Part shown: one piece after another, positions 54,915 to 64,000 of the stretch
Layout of the letters: each line of letters starts with the position of its first letter
How positions within the stretch are numbered: the first letter of the stretch is position 1
Source of the DNA: Mesobacillus sp. AQ2
Lineage (GTDB): Bacteria > Bacillota > Bacilli > Bacillales > Cytobacillaceae
Assembly: GCF_030122805.1 (NCBI RefSeq)
Contig: NZ_CP126080.1
Location: forward strand, 1,617,001-1,681,000
Direction: 5' to 3'
DNA: 64,000 nt
Notes under the pieces: generated by a model
The model's database searches: none
What the model was told of the DNA's origin: nothing
Seen by the model: only the letters and a program-made list of their open reading frames with translations
Translations under genes and position numbers: made by a program

Positions 54915-55139
54915 TATAAATCTCTCTCCTTAAATGAACTTTTCTATTTTACAGATGCCCCTTAATGGAACTGATTTCACTCGCTGACAATTCCAGCTCA
55001 AGTTGCAGCATATGCAATGCCGGAATGTTTGATGGCTTTGAAATCAATTCAATCTCAGCCCTATATAGAATGACAATGTTACCATTGTTATTATCAACCG
55101 TGCGTGTTTTCCGCTATTAACCAATTTACAATAAGGAAG

Positions 55140-55165
55140 GAGCCCTTCGCAAGTTTGAAGGGCTC
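55140..55165 (-). terminator. Hairpin downstream of the 23-codon gene
   Basis: GAGCCCTTC / GAAGGGCTC; on the minus strand followed by a weak T-rich tail. It ends the small transcript before the rpoY leader. Confidence 0.55.
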
Positions 55166-55171
55166 AAAAAG

Positions 55172-55243
55172 TTAAGCGATTGTTTTTTTACGAAGCAAAT
55201 CTTTCCACTGTTTCAAAAGCTTCTTTCTGAGCTTCTTTAACAT
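55172..55243 (-). CDS. 23-residue strongly basic amphipathic peptide
   Basis: Tiny gene: ATG at 55243 with AAGGAG ten bases upstream, encoding a peptide that starts MLKKLRKKLLKQWKDLL and ends RKKTIA, with ten Lys/Arg and one Asp. Leu and Trp fall on one face of a helix and the basic residues on the other. A promoter fits at 55267-55294 and a hairpin follows at 55140. It resembles membrane-active or RNA-binding peptides but matches no family I recall. An overlapping frame from an ATG ten bases earlier would give 21 residues, but that start abuts the ribosome site. Confidence 0.5.
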   Translation of the reverse strand: MLKKLRKKLLKQWKDLLRKKTIA

Positions 55244-55266
55244 AGTGGATCATCTCCTTAATTCTT

Positions 55267-55294
55267 ATTTTAAACTATCCTTGTCCAATGTAAA
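55267..55294 (-). promoter_or_regulatory. Candidate promoter of the 23-codon gene
   Basis: On the minus strand: TTTACA (55289-55294), 16 bp, TAAAAT (55267-55272), about 25 bp before the gene. Could also feed rpoY-rnjA if the hairpin is read through. Confidence 0.5.
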
Positions 55295-55544
55295 GTAAAC
55301 AAGGAAAAGTTTAGCAAAGATTATTTTTCAAATTCCTATCTTTTTGTTTATATTATATGATGAAATAGCAAATTTTTTCATGGATATTGATGGAATGGCA
55401 TAAATTGTCATTCATTTGACACATTTTTAAACTGCGTTTTTCTGTACAGGTACTGTGCTATTTGGTAGACTGTCGGAATTACTTAATAAAACTAAATGGT
55501 TGGGAAAATACTTTCAATAAGAAAGAGCATCGAAGGAGAATATC

Positions 55545-56315
55545 ATGAGCAAAATCGTATTTTTTGATATTGATGGTACACTATTGGACCATGATAAAAA
55601 TCTGCCTGCCTCCGCCAAGGAAGCAATTGAAAAGCTGAAGGGAAATGGAGTATTCGTAGCAATCGCTACTGGAAGGGCTCCGTTCATGTTTGAAAATCTT
55701 AGAAAAGAGCTCGATATCGATTCTTTTGTAAGTTTCAATGGACAATACGTGGTGTTTGAAGGGGAACCAATTTATAAAAACCCTTTGAACAACCAAAAAA
55801 TAGAGGAGCTTTATAGAGAGGCTGCAGACCAGGGACACCCGGTCGTATTTATGAATCATCAGACGATGAAGTCATCCGTTAAGCACCACCAATTTATCGA
55901 AACGAGCCTGGGAGGCTTGAAATTTGCCCATCCGGAGCATGATGACCGATTTTATGTTGACAGGGATTTGTTCCAAACACTTCTTTTTTGTGAAGAAGGT
56001 AAGGAGGAGTATTACCGGGAGAATTACCCGGAATTTACTTTAATCAGATGGCATCCTTATTCAGTTGATGTCCTTCCTGCAGGTGGTTCCAAGGCAGAAG
56101 GCATTAAGAAGATGATCGAACGGTTAGGTTTCAATCCGGAGGACGTCTATGCATTCGGCGATGGACTAAATGACCTTGAAATGCTGGAGGCTGTGGGAAC
56201 GGGTGTCGCGATGGGCAATGCTGTGCCACAACTAAAAGAACTGGCGAATATGGTGACCCGTGATGTTGATGATGATGGCATATGGCATGGTTTGAAAAAG
56301 TTGAATTTGATCTAG
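55545..56315 (+). CDS. ykrA: YkrA, Cof-type HAD phosphatase
   Basis: 256-residue HAD-superfamily hydrolase with a type IIB cap. Motif I FFDIDGTLLD is at residues 6-15, motif II ATGRAP near 43, the motif III Lys in GGSKAEGIKKM near 188, and motif IV FGDGLNDLEML near 206. It removes phosphate from small metabolites, possibly sugar phosphates or FMN-like compounds; the substrate is not known. AAGGAG precedes the ATG. Divergent from rpoY. Confidence 0.88.
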   Translation: MSKIVFFDIDGTLLDHDKNLPASAKEAIEKLKGNGVFVAIATGRAPFMFENLRKELDIDSFVSFNGQYVVFEGEPIYKNPLNNQKIEELYREAADQGHPVVFMNHQTMKSSVKHHQFIETSLGGLKFAHPEHDDRFYVDRDLFQTLLFCEEGKEEYYRENYPEFTLIRWHPYSVDVLPAGGSKAEGIKKMIERLGFNPEDVYAFGDGLNDLEMLEAVGTGVAMGNAVPQLKELANMVTRDVDDDGIWHGLKKLNLI

Positions 56316-56352
56316 AATAATAATCAGCAATCAATTCGAAAAATGCTCCACA

Positions 56353-56385
56353 AAAAAAAGCCGAATCTAATCAGATTCGGCTTTT
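56353..56385. terminator. Bidirectional terminator
   Basis: AAAAGCCGAATCT / AGATTCGGCTTTT with AATC loop, between ykrA and def. Confidence 0.92.
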
Positions 56386-56938
56386 ACCGTTCTACCCGGA
56401 CAGCATCCGGGACATCGGCAAATGGATCGTGCTTATTGATATGGTCGTAAAACATGATTCCGTTCAGGTGGTCGATTTCATGCTGGAATACAATAGCAGG
56501 AAGGCCCTTGAGACGAATCTTCACTTCGTTTCCTTCAAGGTCGATTCCTTTTACGGTAATCCTTGCATATCTTGGCACATATCCGGGGATTGCCTCATCT
56601 ACTGAGAGACAGCCCTCACCAGCTGCCAGATAGGATCGTTCAACTGAATGGCTGATGACTTTTGGATTGAAAAGGGCATAGCTGACCAAGTTATCTTTCT
56701 CATCCGTCAAATGAACAGCAATCATTCTTTTTGTCACATTTATCTGCGGAGCCGCAAGACCAATTCCCGGTCGCAGTCCATGTTTTTGTGCGATCTCAGG
56801 GTCCTGGCTGTTTATCACGTATTCAATCAGGTTTTGGAGTATTTCTTTATCTTCCTGTGAAGGAGGCATGGGAACTTCTTCCGCAACTTTTCGGAGCGCA
56901 GGATGTCCATCACGGACGATATCATCCATCGTCAACAT
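56384..56938 (-). CDS. def: Peptide deformylase (YkrB/DefB type)
   Basis: 184-residue metalloenzyme that removes the formyl group from the N-terminus of new proteins. The three family motifs are present: GIGLAAPQ near residue 58, EGCLS near 108 with metal ligand Cys, and [10 protein letters not shown] near 150 with two His ligands and catalytic Glu. Length and sequence fit the type II enzyme YkrB. The start ATG at 56938 has GAGGTG six bases upstream; the GTG at 56947 overlaps this site. Confidence 0.95.
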   Translation of the reverse strand: MLTMDDIVRDGHPALRKVAEEVPMPPSQEDKEILQNLIEYVINSQDPEIAQKHGLRPGIGLAAPQINVTKRMIAVHLTDEKDNLVSYALFNPKVISHSVERSYLAAGEGCLSVDEAIPGYVPRYARITVKGIDLEGNEVKIRLKGLPAIVFQHEIDHLNGIMFYDHINKHDPFADVPDAVRVER

Positions 56939-57007
56939 ATATTTCACCTCTAGTATGTAATAATGTTAAGTCTAACAAATGTATTACGAAAAGTTAACTA
57001 GAAAACA

Positions 57008-57044
57008 TGAAAAGAGAGAGGGACATAAATCCCTTCTCCCTTTA
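57008..57044 (-). terminator. Terminator of the YjcZ-like gene
   Basis: On the minus strand AAGGGAGAAGGGA pairs imperfectly with TCCCTCTCTCTTTT across a 6-base loop. Confidence 0.55.
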
Positions 57045-57054
57045 CTCTTCACAA

Positions 57055-57183
57055 TTAAAATCTCCAGCAGGCGCATCCAACGATGATCAAAAGGATAAAC
57101 AACACGACAATCAAAGCGAAGCCGCCGCGATAACCTACTCCCGCAACAGGATATCCACCACATCCATATCCGTATCCGTACAT
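57055..57183 (-). CDS. YjcZ-family small sporulation-type protein, 42 aa
   Basis: 42-residue protein beginning with Tyr/Gly repeats ([12 protein letters not shown]), followed by one membrane helix in [18 protein letters not shown], the stretch shared by the YjcZ family of short membrane proteins that are abundant in sporulating Bacilli. The AGGAGG ribosome site is seven bases from the ATG and a weak terminator follows. Function unknown; spore envelope location is likely from the family name only. Confidence 0.85.
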   Translation of the reverse strand: MYGYGYGCGGYPVAGVGYRGGFALIVVLFILLIIVGCACWRF

Positions 57184-57425
57184 ATGGAAACCTCCTCTTT
57201 TGTATGATTCGCCCGCAATTCGGGTCGATTGCTATAGCCTATGCAAAAGAAATTAGATGGTATAGGCTCAAGCCCAAAGCATAAAGAGCATTATGGTTGA
57301 ATATATTTAGGGAAAGGACAAGCTTTTCCACTTCGATTATGGATAAAAAACTGCAGAATTTCATTTCTATTGTCAAATCTCGCCGCAATCGCTATAGTAA
57401 AATTGGTATCTATGAGGAGGTTATT

Positions 57426-58103
57426 ATGTTGTCCATATTCAAAAAAATAAGTTTAGCTATTATCATGATGGCTGGAGTTTTTAGTCTGGCTGGGTGTTTG
57501 GACAAGCAATCACCTGAGGAAAAGATGTTCGAGGAGCTTGAAAAAGTTGTTTCAATTGAAAAAACATTTGAGGATCAGCAGGATCCACTTGTAGAGCTGG
57601 AAAAGAAGGAAAAGGAAATATATGAAAAGATCATTTCGCTTGGCATGAAGGAATATGACCAAATTGTAAAGCTGGCTGATGAGGCTTTGGCTAACGCCGA
57701 CAAACGAGCTGAACATATAGATAAAGAAAAAGAAAGTATTGACGAATCACGAAAAGAATTCAAAAACATCGACCAAATTATTGAAGAGATCGAGGATTCC
57801 GGCCTAAAGAAGCAGGCAAATGAATTGAAGGCCACGATGAATGAACGATATGAAATACATGATGACCTGTACAAAAATTATAAACAAGGTCTCCAATATG
57901 ACAAAAAACTTTATGAAATGCTGAAGGATAAGGAGTTAAGCTTTGATAACCTGGAAGAGCAAATCAATAAAGTAAATGAGATATATGAGACAGTACTGAA
58001 GGATAACCAGGAATTCAATGATAAAACGGACCAGTATAATAAAGAAAAACTGGCTTTTTATAAAAAAGCCGGAATAGAAGTAAGCCCGGAAAAGGAAGAA
58101 TAG
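57426..58103 (+). CDS. ykyA: YkyA, coiled-coil lipoprotein
   Basis: 225-residue exported lipoprotein. Lipobox FSLAGC (Cys about 23) is followed by a long, highly charged helical region (residues about 30-215, Glu/Lys-rich) that should form a coiled coil, the layout of the YkyA family, annotated as putative cell-wall-binding lipoproteins. ATG at 57426 is chosen because GAGGAGG lies just upstream. In B. subtilis ykyA also sits before pdhA. Confidence 0.85.
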   Translation: MLSIFKKISLAIIMMAGVFSLAGCLDKQSPEEKMFEELEKVVSIEKTFEDQQDPLVELEKKEKEIYEKIISLGMKEYDQIVKLADEALANADKRAEHIDKEKESIDESRKEFKNIDQIIEEIEDSGLKKQANELKATMNERYEIHDDLYKNYKQGLQYDKKLYEMLKDKELSFDNLEEQINKVNEIYETVLKDNQEFNDKTDQYNKEKLAFYKKAGIEVSPEKEE

Positions 58104-58112
58104 GAATAGATC

Positions 58113-58145
58113 TAAAGCCGCTTTAACTCAAAAGCGGTTTTTTTG
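58113..58145 (+). terminator. Terminator of ykyA
   Basis: CCGCTTT / AAAGCGG core stem with seven T after it. Confidence 0.8.
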
Positions 58146-59825
<1,680 letters not shown>

Positions 59826-59828
59826 GCC

Positions 59829-60806
59829 ATGGCTCAAATGACAATGATTCAAGCAATTACAGACGCTCTTCGCGTAGAACTGAAAAATGATCCCAACGTC
59901 CTTGTATTCGGGGAAGACGTTGGCGTAAACGGCGGTGTATTCCGTGCGACAGAAGGCCTGCAAAAAGAGTTTGGGGAAGATCGCGTATTTGATACGCCGC
60001 TTGCAGAATCCGGTATTGGCGGACTGGCAATCGGTCTTGCTTTGCAGGGGTACCGTCCTGTCCCGGAAATCCAGTTCTTCGGATTCGTGTTCGAAGTAAT
60101 GGATTCAATCGCTGGTCAAATGGCTCGTATGCGTTACCGTTCAGGCGGACGCTACAGCTCACCAGTTACCATCCGTTCACCATTCGGCGGAGGCGTACAT
60201 ACACCAGAGATGCACGCTGACAGCCTGGAGGGAATGGTTGCACAACAGCCTGGTTTGAAGGTTGTTATTCCTTCAACTCCATATGATGCAAAAGGTTTGC
60301 TGATTTCAGCAATCCGCGATAATGATCCAGTCATTTTCCTTGAGCACATGAAGCTCTATCGCTCATTCCGTCAGGAAGTTCCTGAAGAAGAGTACACAAT
60401 CCCTCTTGGAAAAGCGGATGTTAAGCGTGAAGGTACAGACCTTTCCATCATCACTTATGGTGCAATGGTCCATGAATCACTGAAAGCTGCAGAAGAACTT
60501 GAAAAAGAAGGCCATTCTGTAGAAGTAATCGACTTAAGGACTGTAATGCCTTTCGATATTGAAACAATCATTGCTTCTGTTGAAAAAACAGGAAGAGCGA
60601 TCGTTGTCCAGGAAGCACAAAAACAGGCTGGAATGGCTGGACAAATTGTTGCGGAAATCAATGACCGCGCTATCCTTAGCCTTGAAGCTCCAGTCTTAAG
60701 AGTGGCTGCACCTGATACAGTATTCCCATTCTCTCAGGCAGAAACAGTATGGCTGCCTAACTATAAGGATGTAATCGAAACAGCTAAGAAAGTACTTGAA
60801 TTCTAA
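59829..60806 (+). CDS. pdhB: Pyruvate dehydrogenase E1 beta subunit
   Basis: 325-residue partner of PdhA in the alpha2-beta2 E1. Starts [15 protein letters not shown]; the TPP-pyrophosphate-side Glu is in [16 protein letters not shown] near residue 60, and the C-terminal half binds the second TPP domain ([13 protein letters not shown] near 237). The ATG has AAGGAG within the end of pdhA, 15 bases upstream. Confidence 0.97.
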   Translation: MAQMTMIQAITDALRVELKNDPNVLVFGEDVGVNGGVFRATEGLQKEFGEDRVFDTPLAESGIGGLAIGLALQGYRPVPEIQFFGFVFEVMDSIAGQMARMRYRSGGRYSSPVTIRSPFGGGVHTPEMHADSLEGMVAQQPGLKVVIPSTPYDAKGLLISAIRDNDPVIFLEHMKLYRSFRQEVPEEEYTIPLGKADVKREGTDLSIITYGAMVHESLKAAEELEKEGHSVEVIDLRTVMPFDIETIIASVEKTGRAIVVQEAQKQAGMAGQIVAEINDRAILSLEAPVLRVAAPDTVFPFSQAETVWLPNYKDVIETAKKVLEF

Positions 60807-60848
60807 AAAAGCAAACACGATCGATAAAACATAGGAGGGTGAATTCCA

Positions 60849-62207
60849 TTGGCATTCAAATTTAAGCTGCCAGATATCGGCGAAGGTATTCACGAAGGTG
60901 AAATCGTCAAATGGTTCGTAAAACCTGGCGATAAAGTTCAGGAAGACGATGTACTTTGCGAAGTACAAAATGATAAAGCAGTAGTAGAAATTCCTTCCCC
61001 TGTCGCTGGTACAGTCGAAGAAGTTTTAGTTGAAGAAGGAACTGTTGCAACAGTTGGACAGGTTCTCGTAACATTTGATGCTCCAGGGTATGAAGACCTT
61101 AAGTTCAAAGGTGAAGAAGAAGAAGATGCTCCGGCTGAGAAAACAGAAGCACAGGTTCAATCTACTATGGAGGCTGGGCAAAAAATTGAAAAAGAAGCAA
61201 CAGAAGCCCCTGCTCCTGCAGGCGAAACCGGTGCGGGCGCAGCAGCTGCACCACAGGCAGAAGTTGATCCTAACCGCCGCATCGTAGCAATGCCATCTGT
61301 TCGTAAATATGCACGTGAAAAAGGCGTTGATATTCGCCAGGTTGCTGGATCAGGCAAAAATGGCCGCATCCAGAAAAACGATGTTGACAGCTTCTTAAGC
61401 GGCGGAGCACCAGCAGCAGCTGCACCAAAGGCTGACCAAGCACAGGCGCCAGAAGCTGAAGCAGCAGCTCCTAAGGCAGCAGCTCAGGCTATCCCAGAGG
61501 GACAATATCCTGAGACTCGTGAGAAGATGAGCGGCATCAGAAAAGCGATTGCAAAGGCAATGGTTAACTCTAAGCATACAGCTCCACACGTTACACTAAT
61601 GGACGAAGTAGATGTAACAAAGCTTGTTGCACACCGCAAGAAGTTCAAAGAAGTGGCTGCTGAAAAAGGAATTAAGCTTACGTTCCTTCCTTATGTGGTA
61701 AAAGCTTTAACAAGTGCACTTCGTGAATACCCAGCATTGAACACATCATTAGATGATGCAACAAGCGAAATCATTCACAAGCACTATTACAATATCGGTA
61801 TTGCTGCTGATACTGACAAAGGCTTGCTAGTTCCGGTCGTTAAAGATGCTGACCGTAAGTCTGTATTCTCAATCTCTAATGAGATCAACGAACTTGCAGG
61901 AAAAGCACGTGACGGAAAATTGGCTCCAGATGAAATGAAAGGTGCATCTTGCACAATCACAAACATCGGTTCTGCTGGCGGACAATGGTTCACTCCGGTT
62001 ATCAACCATCCGGAAGTTGCAATCCTTGGAATTGGCCGCATCGCAGAAAAGCCTGTAGTAAAAGATGGTGAGATCGTTGCTGCTCCAGTACTTGCACTAT
62101 CTCTAAGCTTCGATCACCGTATGATTGACGGAGCTACTGCACAGCACGCATTGAACCATATCAAGCGCCTGTTGAACGATCCAGAACTATTGTTAATGGA
62201 GGGGTAA
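60849..62207 (+). CDS. pdhC: Dihydrolipoamide acetyltransferase E2 of pyruvate dehydrogenase
   Basis: 452-residue core of the complex. One lipoyl domain (residues 1-78) with the lipoylated Lys in [11 protein letters not shown] near 43, an Ala/Pro/Glu-rich flexible linker (about 90-130), the E1/E3-binding domain ([14 protein letters not shown] near 141-176), a second Ala-rich linker, and the acetyltransferase domain (about 225-450) with catalytic [12 protein letters not shown] near 423. The start is TTG at 60849, ten bases after AGGAGG. Confidence 0.97.
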   Translation: MAFKFKLPDIGEGIHEGEIVKWFVKPGDKVQEDDVLCEVQNDKAVVEIPSPVAGTVEEVLVEEGTVATVGQVLVTFDAPGYEDLKFKGEEEEDAPAEKTEAQVQSTMEAGQKIEKEATEAPAPAGETGAGAAAAPQAEVDPNRRIVAMPSVRKYAREKGVDIRQVAGSGKNGRIQKNDVDSFLSGGAPAAAAPKADQAQAPEAEAAAPKAAAQAIPEGQYPETREKMSGIRKAIAKAMVNSKHTAPHVTLMDEVDVTKLVAHRKKFKEVAAEKGIKLTFLPYVVKALTSALREYPALNTSLDDATSEIIHKHYYNIGIAADTDKGLLVPVVKDADRKSVFSISNEINELAGKARDGKLAPDEMKGASCTITNIGSAGGQWFTPVINHPEVAILGIGRIAEKPVVKDGEIVAAPVLALSLSFDHRMIDGATAQHALNHIKRLLNDPELLLMEG

Positions 62208-62210
62208 TAA

Positions 62211-63620
62211 ATGGTAGTAGGAGATTTTCCAATCGAAACTGATACTCTTGTCATCGGTGCCGGCCCTGGCGGATATGTGGCAGCCATTCGCGCTGCCCAG
62301 CTGGGCCAAAAAGTAACAATCGTAGAAAAGGCGGTTCTTGGCGGTGTCTGCCTGAACGTCGGATGTATTCCATCTAAAGCTTTGATTTCGGCTGGTCACA
62401 GATACGAAAATGCAAAACACTCAGAAGACATGGGCGTTAAAGCAGAAAACGTTACGCTTGACTTTTCAAAAGTACAAGAGTTCAAAACAGGAGTAGTCAA
62501 GAAATTGACTGGCGGCGTTGAAGGATTGTTAAAAGGCAATAAAATCGATATTGTTAAAGGCGAAGCGTACTTCGTGGATGCCAATACAATTCGTGTGATG
62601 GATGAAAATTCAGCCCAGACATATACTTTCAAGAACGCTATCCTTGCTACTGGATCCCGCCCAATTGAGATCCCGGCTTTCAAATTCTCTAAGCGTGTGC
62701 TTGATTCTACTGGTGCATTGAATCTTCAGGAGCTTCCTGAGAGCATTGTTGTCATCGGCGGAGGCTATATCGGCACAGAGCTTGGCGGTGCATATGCAAG
62801 CTTCGGCACGAAGGTGACAATCCTAGAAGGTGCTGACGAAATCTTGAATGGTTTCGAAAAGCAAATGTCTTCACTTGTGAAAAAGAACCTTAAGAAAAAG
62901 GGCGCAGAAGTGATTACGAAGGCCCTTGCCAAGGGTGTTGAAGAAAGTGAAACTGGCGTAACTGTAACCTATGAAGTAAAAGGTGAAGAGCAAAAAGTAG
63001 AAGCAGACTACGTATTTGTCATGGTAGGCAGAAAGCCAAACACTGACGAACTTGGCCTTGAGCAAGTAGGAATTGAAATGACTGATCGTGGTGTGATCAA
63101 AATCGACAAGCAATGCCGCACAAATGTCAGCAACATTTACGCAATTGGCGACATTGTTGAAGGACCGCCACTGGCTCATAAGGCATCTTACGAAGGTAAG
63201 ATTGCTGCTGAGGCAATCGCTGGACACCCTTCAGAAATCGATTACCTGGCAATCCCTGCTGTCGTATTCTCTGACCCAGAATTAGCTTCTGTAGGTTATT
63301 CTGAAAAAGAAGCAAAGGATGCGGGCATCGATATTAAAGCAGCGAAATTCCCATTTGCTGCAAACGGCCGTGCACTTTCACTTAATCAGACTGACGGCTT
63401 CCTGAAGCTGATCACTCGTAAGGAAGATGATATCGTCATCGGTGCGCAAATTGCAGGCCCTAATGCTTCTGATATGATTGCAGAACTTGGTCTGGCAATA
63501 GAAGCAGGAATGACTGCTGAAGATCTGGCAATGACCATCCACGCTCACCCAACATTAGGTGAAATTACGATGGAAGCAGCAGAAGTTGCGCTTGGAAATC
63601 CAATTCATATCATAAAATAA
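62211..63620 (+). CDS. pdhD: Dihydrolipoamide dehydrogenase E3
   Basis: 469-residue flavoprotein that reoxidises the lipoyl arm. FAD motif [10 protein letters not shown] near residue 15, redox disulfide in [14 protein letters not shown] near 44-56, NAD motif [11 protein letters not shown] near 182-192, second FAD motif [16 protein letters not shown] near 305, and catalytic His in HAHPTLGE near 443. Separated from pdhC by 3 bp. It also serves other 2-oxoacid dehydrogenases in Bacillus. Confidence 0.97.
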   Translation: MVVGDFPIETDTLVIGAGPGGYVAAIRAAQLGQKVTIVEKAVLGGVCLNVGCIPSKALISAGHRYENAKHSEDMGVKAENVTLDFSKVQEFKTGVVKKLTGGVEGLLKGNKIDIVKGEAYFVDANTIRVMDENSAQTYTFKNAILATGSRPIEIPAFKFSKRVLDSTGALNLQELPESIVVIGGGYIGTELGGAYASFGTKVTILEGADEILNGFEKQMSSLVKKNLKKKGAEVITKALAKGVEESETGVTVTYEVKGEEQKVEADYVFVMVGRKPNTDELGLEQVGIEMTDRGVIKIDKQCRTNVSNIYAIGDIVEGPPLAHKASYEGKIAAEAIAGHPSEIDYLAIPAVVFSDPELASVGYSEKEAKDAGIDIKAAKFPFAANGRALSLNQTDGFLKLITRKEDDIVIGAQIAGPNASDMIAELGLAIEAGMTAEDLAMTIHAHPTLGEITMEAAEVALGNPIHIIK

Positions 63621-63628
63621 AATCAAAT

Positions 63629-63665
63629 AAAAAAATCCTTTCCATTCTGGGAAGGATTTTTTTTA
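63629..63665. terminator. Bidirectional terminator after pdhD
   Basis: AAAAAATCCTTTCC / GGGAAGGATTTTTT with ATTCT loop; closes the pdh operon and the convergent slp-like gene. Confidence 0.92.
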
Positions 63666-64000
63666 TTCATGATTCAAAACAGCAGAGATCGGCTCAATAA
63701 TCTGTTCTTTAGTGGCACTTCCATTTACATTCGCGAGCACCTGGTCACGGTGGACAATCAGGATGGCCGGGAACTTTTTCTCTTTAAGAAGATCATGGTA
63801 TTGATTAGCCTTTGCAGCTGGAATGACAACAATGTTATCAAATTCTGCGGGATATTCCTTCTTTAACTCTATGATTGCATCATAGTAGGATGATTCTTGC
63901 TTGTAATTCTCTTCATCAGAAAAAAAGACAACCTGTTTTATGTCTTCATTCAGCACCAGTTTGTCTGAATTGTTGACCGGATTGCATGAAGCCGTCAGAA
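63663..64000 (-). CDS. slp: Slp-like small lipoprotein, 5' end outside window
   Basis: Partial gene; the minus-strand frame is open to the window edge. The first visible residues, LTASC, form a lipobox, so about 112 residues including the lipid-carrying Cys are visible and the rest of the signal peptide is missing; the GTG at 63956 is internal. The body alternates strands and helices (VVFFSDEE, IVVIPAA, ILIVHRDQV), suggesting a thioredoxin-like fold. In B. subtilis slp, a small peptidoglycan-associated lipoprotein, adjoins pdhD. Confidence 0.7.
   Translation of the reverse strand, partial: LTASCNPVNNSDKLVLNEDIKQVVFFSDEENYKQESSYYDAIIELKKEYPAEFDNIVVIPAAKANQYHDLLKEKKFPAILIVHRDQVLANVNGSATKEQIIEPISAVLNHE

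Noticed and set aside
63900..63956. GTG at 63956 as the start of the slp-like gene
   Set aside because: The frame continues upstream and encodes a lipobox Cys, so this codon is internal.

Overview
The window is a stretch of chromosome from a spore-forming Bacillaceae bacterium (Bacillus/Mesobacillus type). From remembered gene order, it follows one arm of the B. subtilis map: mhqR, clpE, ykvI, ykvS, ptsHI, ykwB, ykwC, patA, cheV, ykyB, ykuD, ykuE, ykuI, ykuJ, ykuL(darB), ccpC, dapH, dapL, ykuV, yknUV, rnjA, rpoY, ykrA, def, ykyA, pdhABCD, slp. Many genes of that arm are missing (ptsG, spl, kinA, mcpC, ykuK, ykuN-P, rok, yknWXYZ) and other genes sit in their places. The species cannot be fixed from sequence alone. 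No rRNA, tRNA, CRISPR array, prophage or transposase gene was seen.

Layout. 1-1.6 kb: 3' end of fixC and fixX (electron transfer flavoprotein oxidation). 1.8-7.1 kb: accessory genes, including a hemerythrin gene under a textbook Fnr/Crp-type site, an Fsr-like efflux pump, an APH-fold kinase and a LemA/TPM pair. 7.3-19.8 kb: mhqR, an M3 peptidase, swrC-like RND pump, CtsR-controlled clpE, ykvI, small genes including an unlisted Spo0E-like phosphatase. 19.9-23.3 kb: MoxR/DUF58/membrane-protein operon. 23.6-25.6 kb: ptsHI. 26-42 kb: ykwB to darB with chemotaxis (sigma-D promoter on cheV), cell-wall and second-messenger genes and inserted genes. 42-47.4 kb: DHA2 pump, ccpC, and lysine/diaminopimelate genes dapH-dapL, then ykuV. 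48.2-52.9 kb: heterodimeric ABC exporter yknUV and a DUF4349 lipoprotein. 53-64 kb: RNase J1 and RNA polymerase epsilon, HAD phosphatase, deformylase, and the pyruvate dehydrogenase operon with slp cut by the window end.

The most interesting material is between genes. Three tandem arrays of unrelated sequence (9.79, 25.76 and 47.58 kb) share a 52-53 bp period and have a hairpin in each unit; all lie 3' of genes. A dispersed MITE-like element with GGCTSTTTTC termini is present in two ~183 bp copies, plus one or two ~55 bp relatives. A 23-codon gene for a strongly basic amphipathic peptide lies between rpoY and ykrA. A compactly folded leader may precede ptsH.

Start codons were reassigned wherever a Shine-Dalgarno sequence and known homologues favoured a later codon; many of these starts are TTG or GTG.
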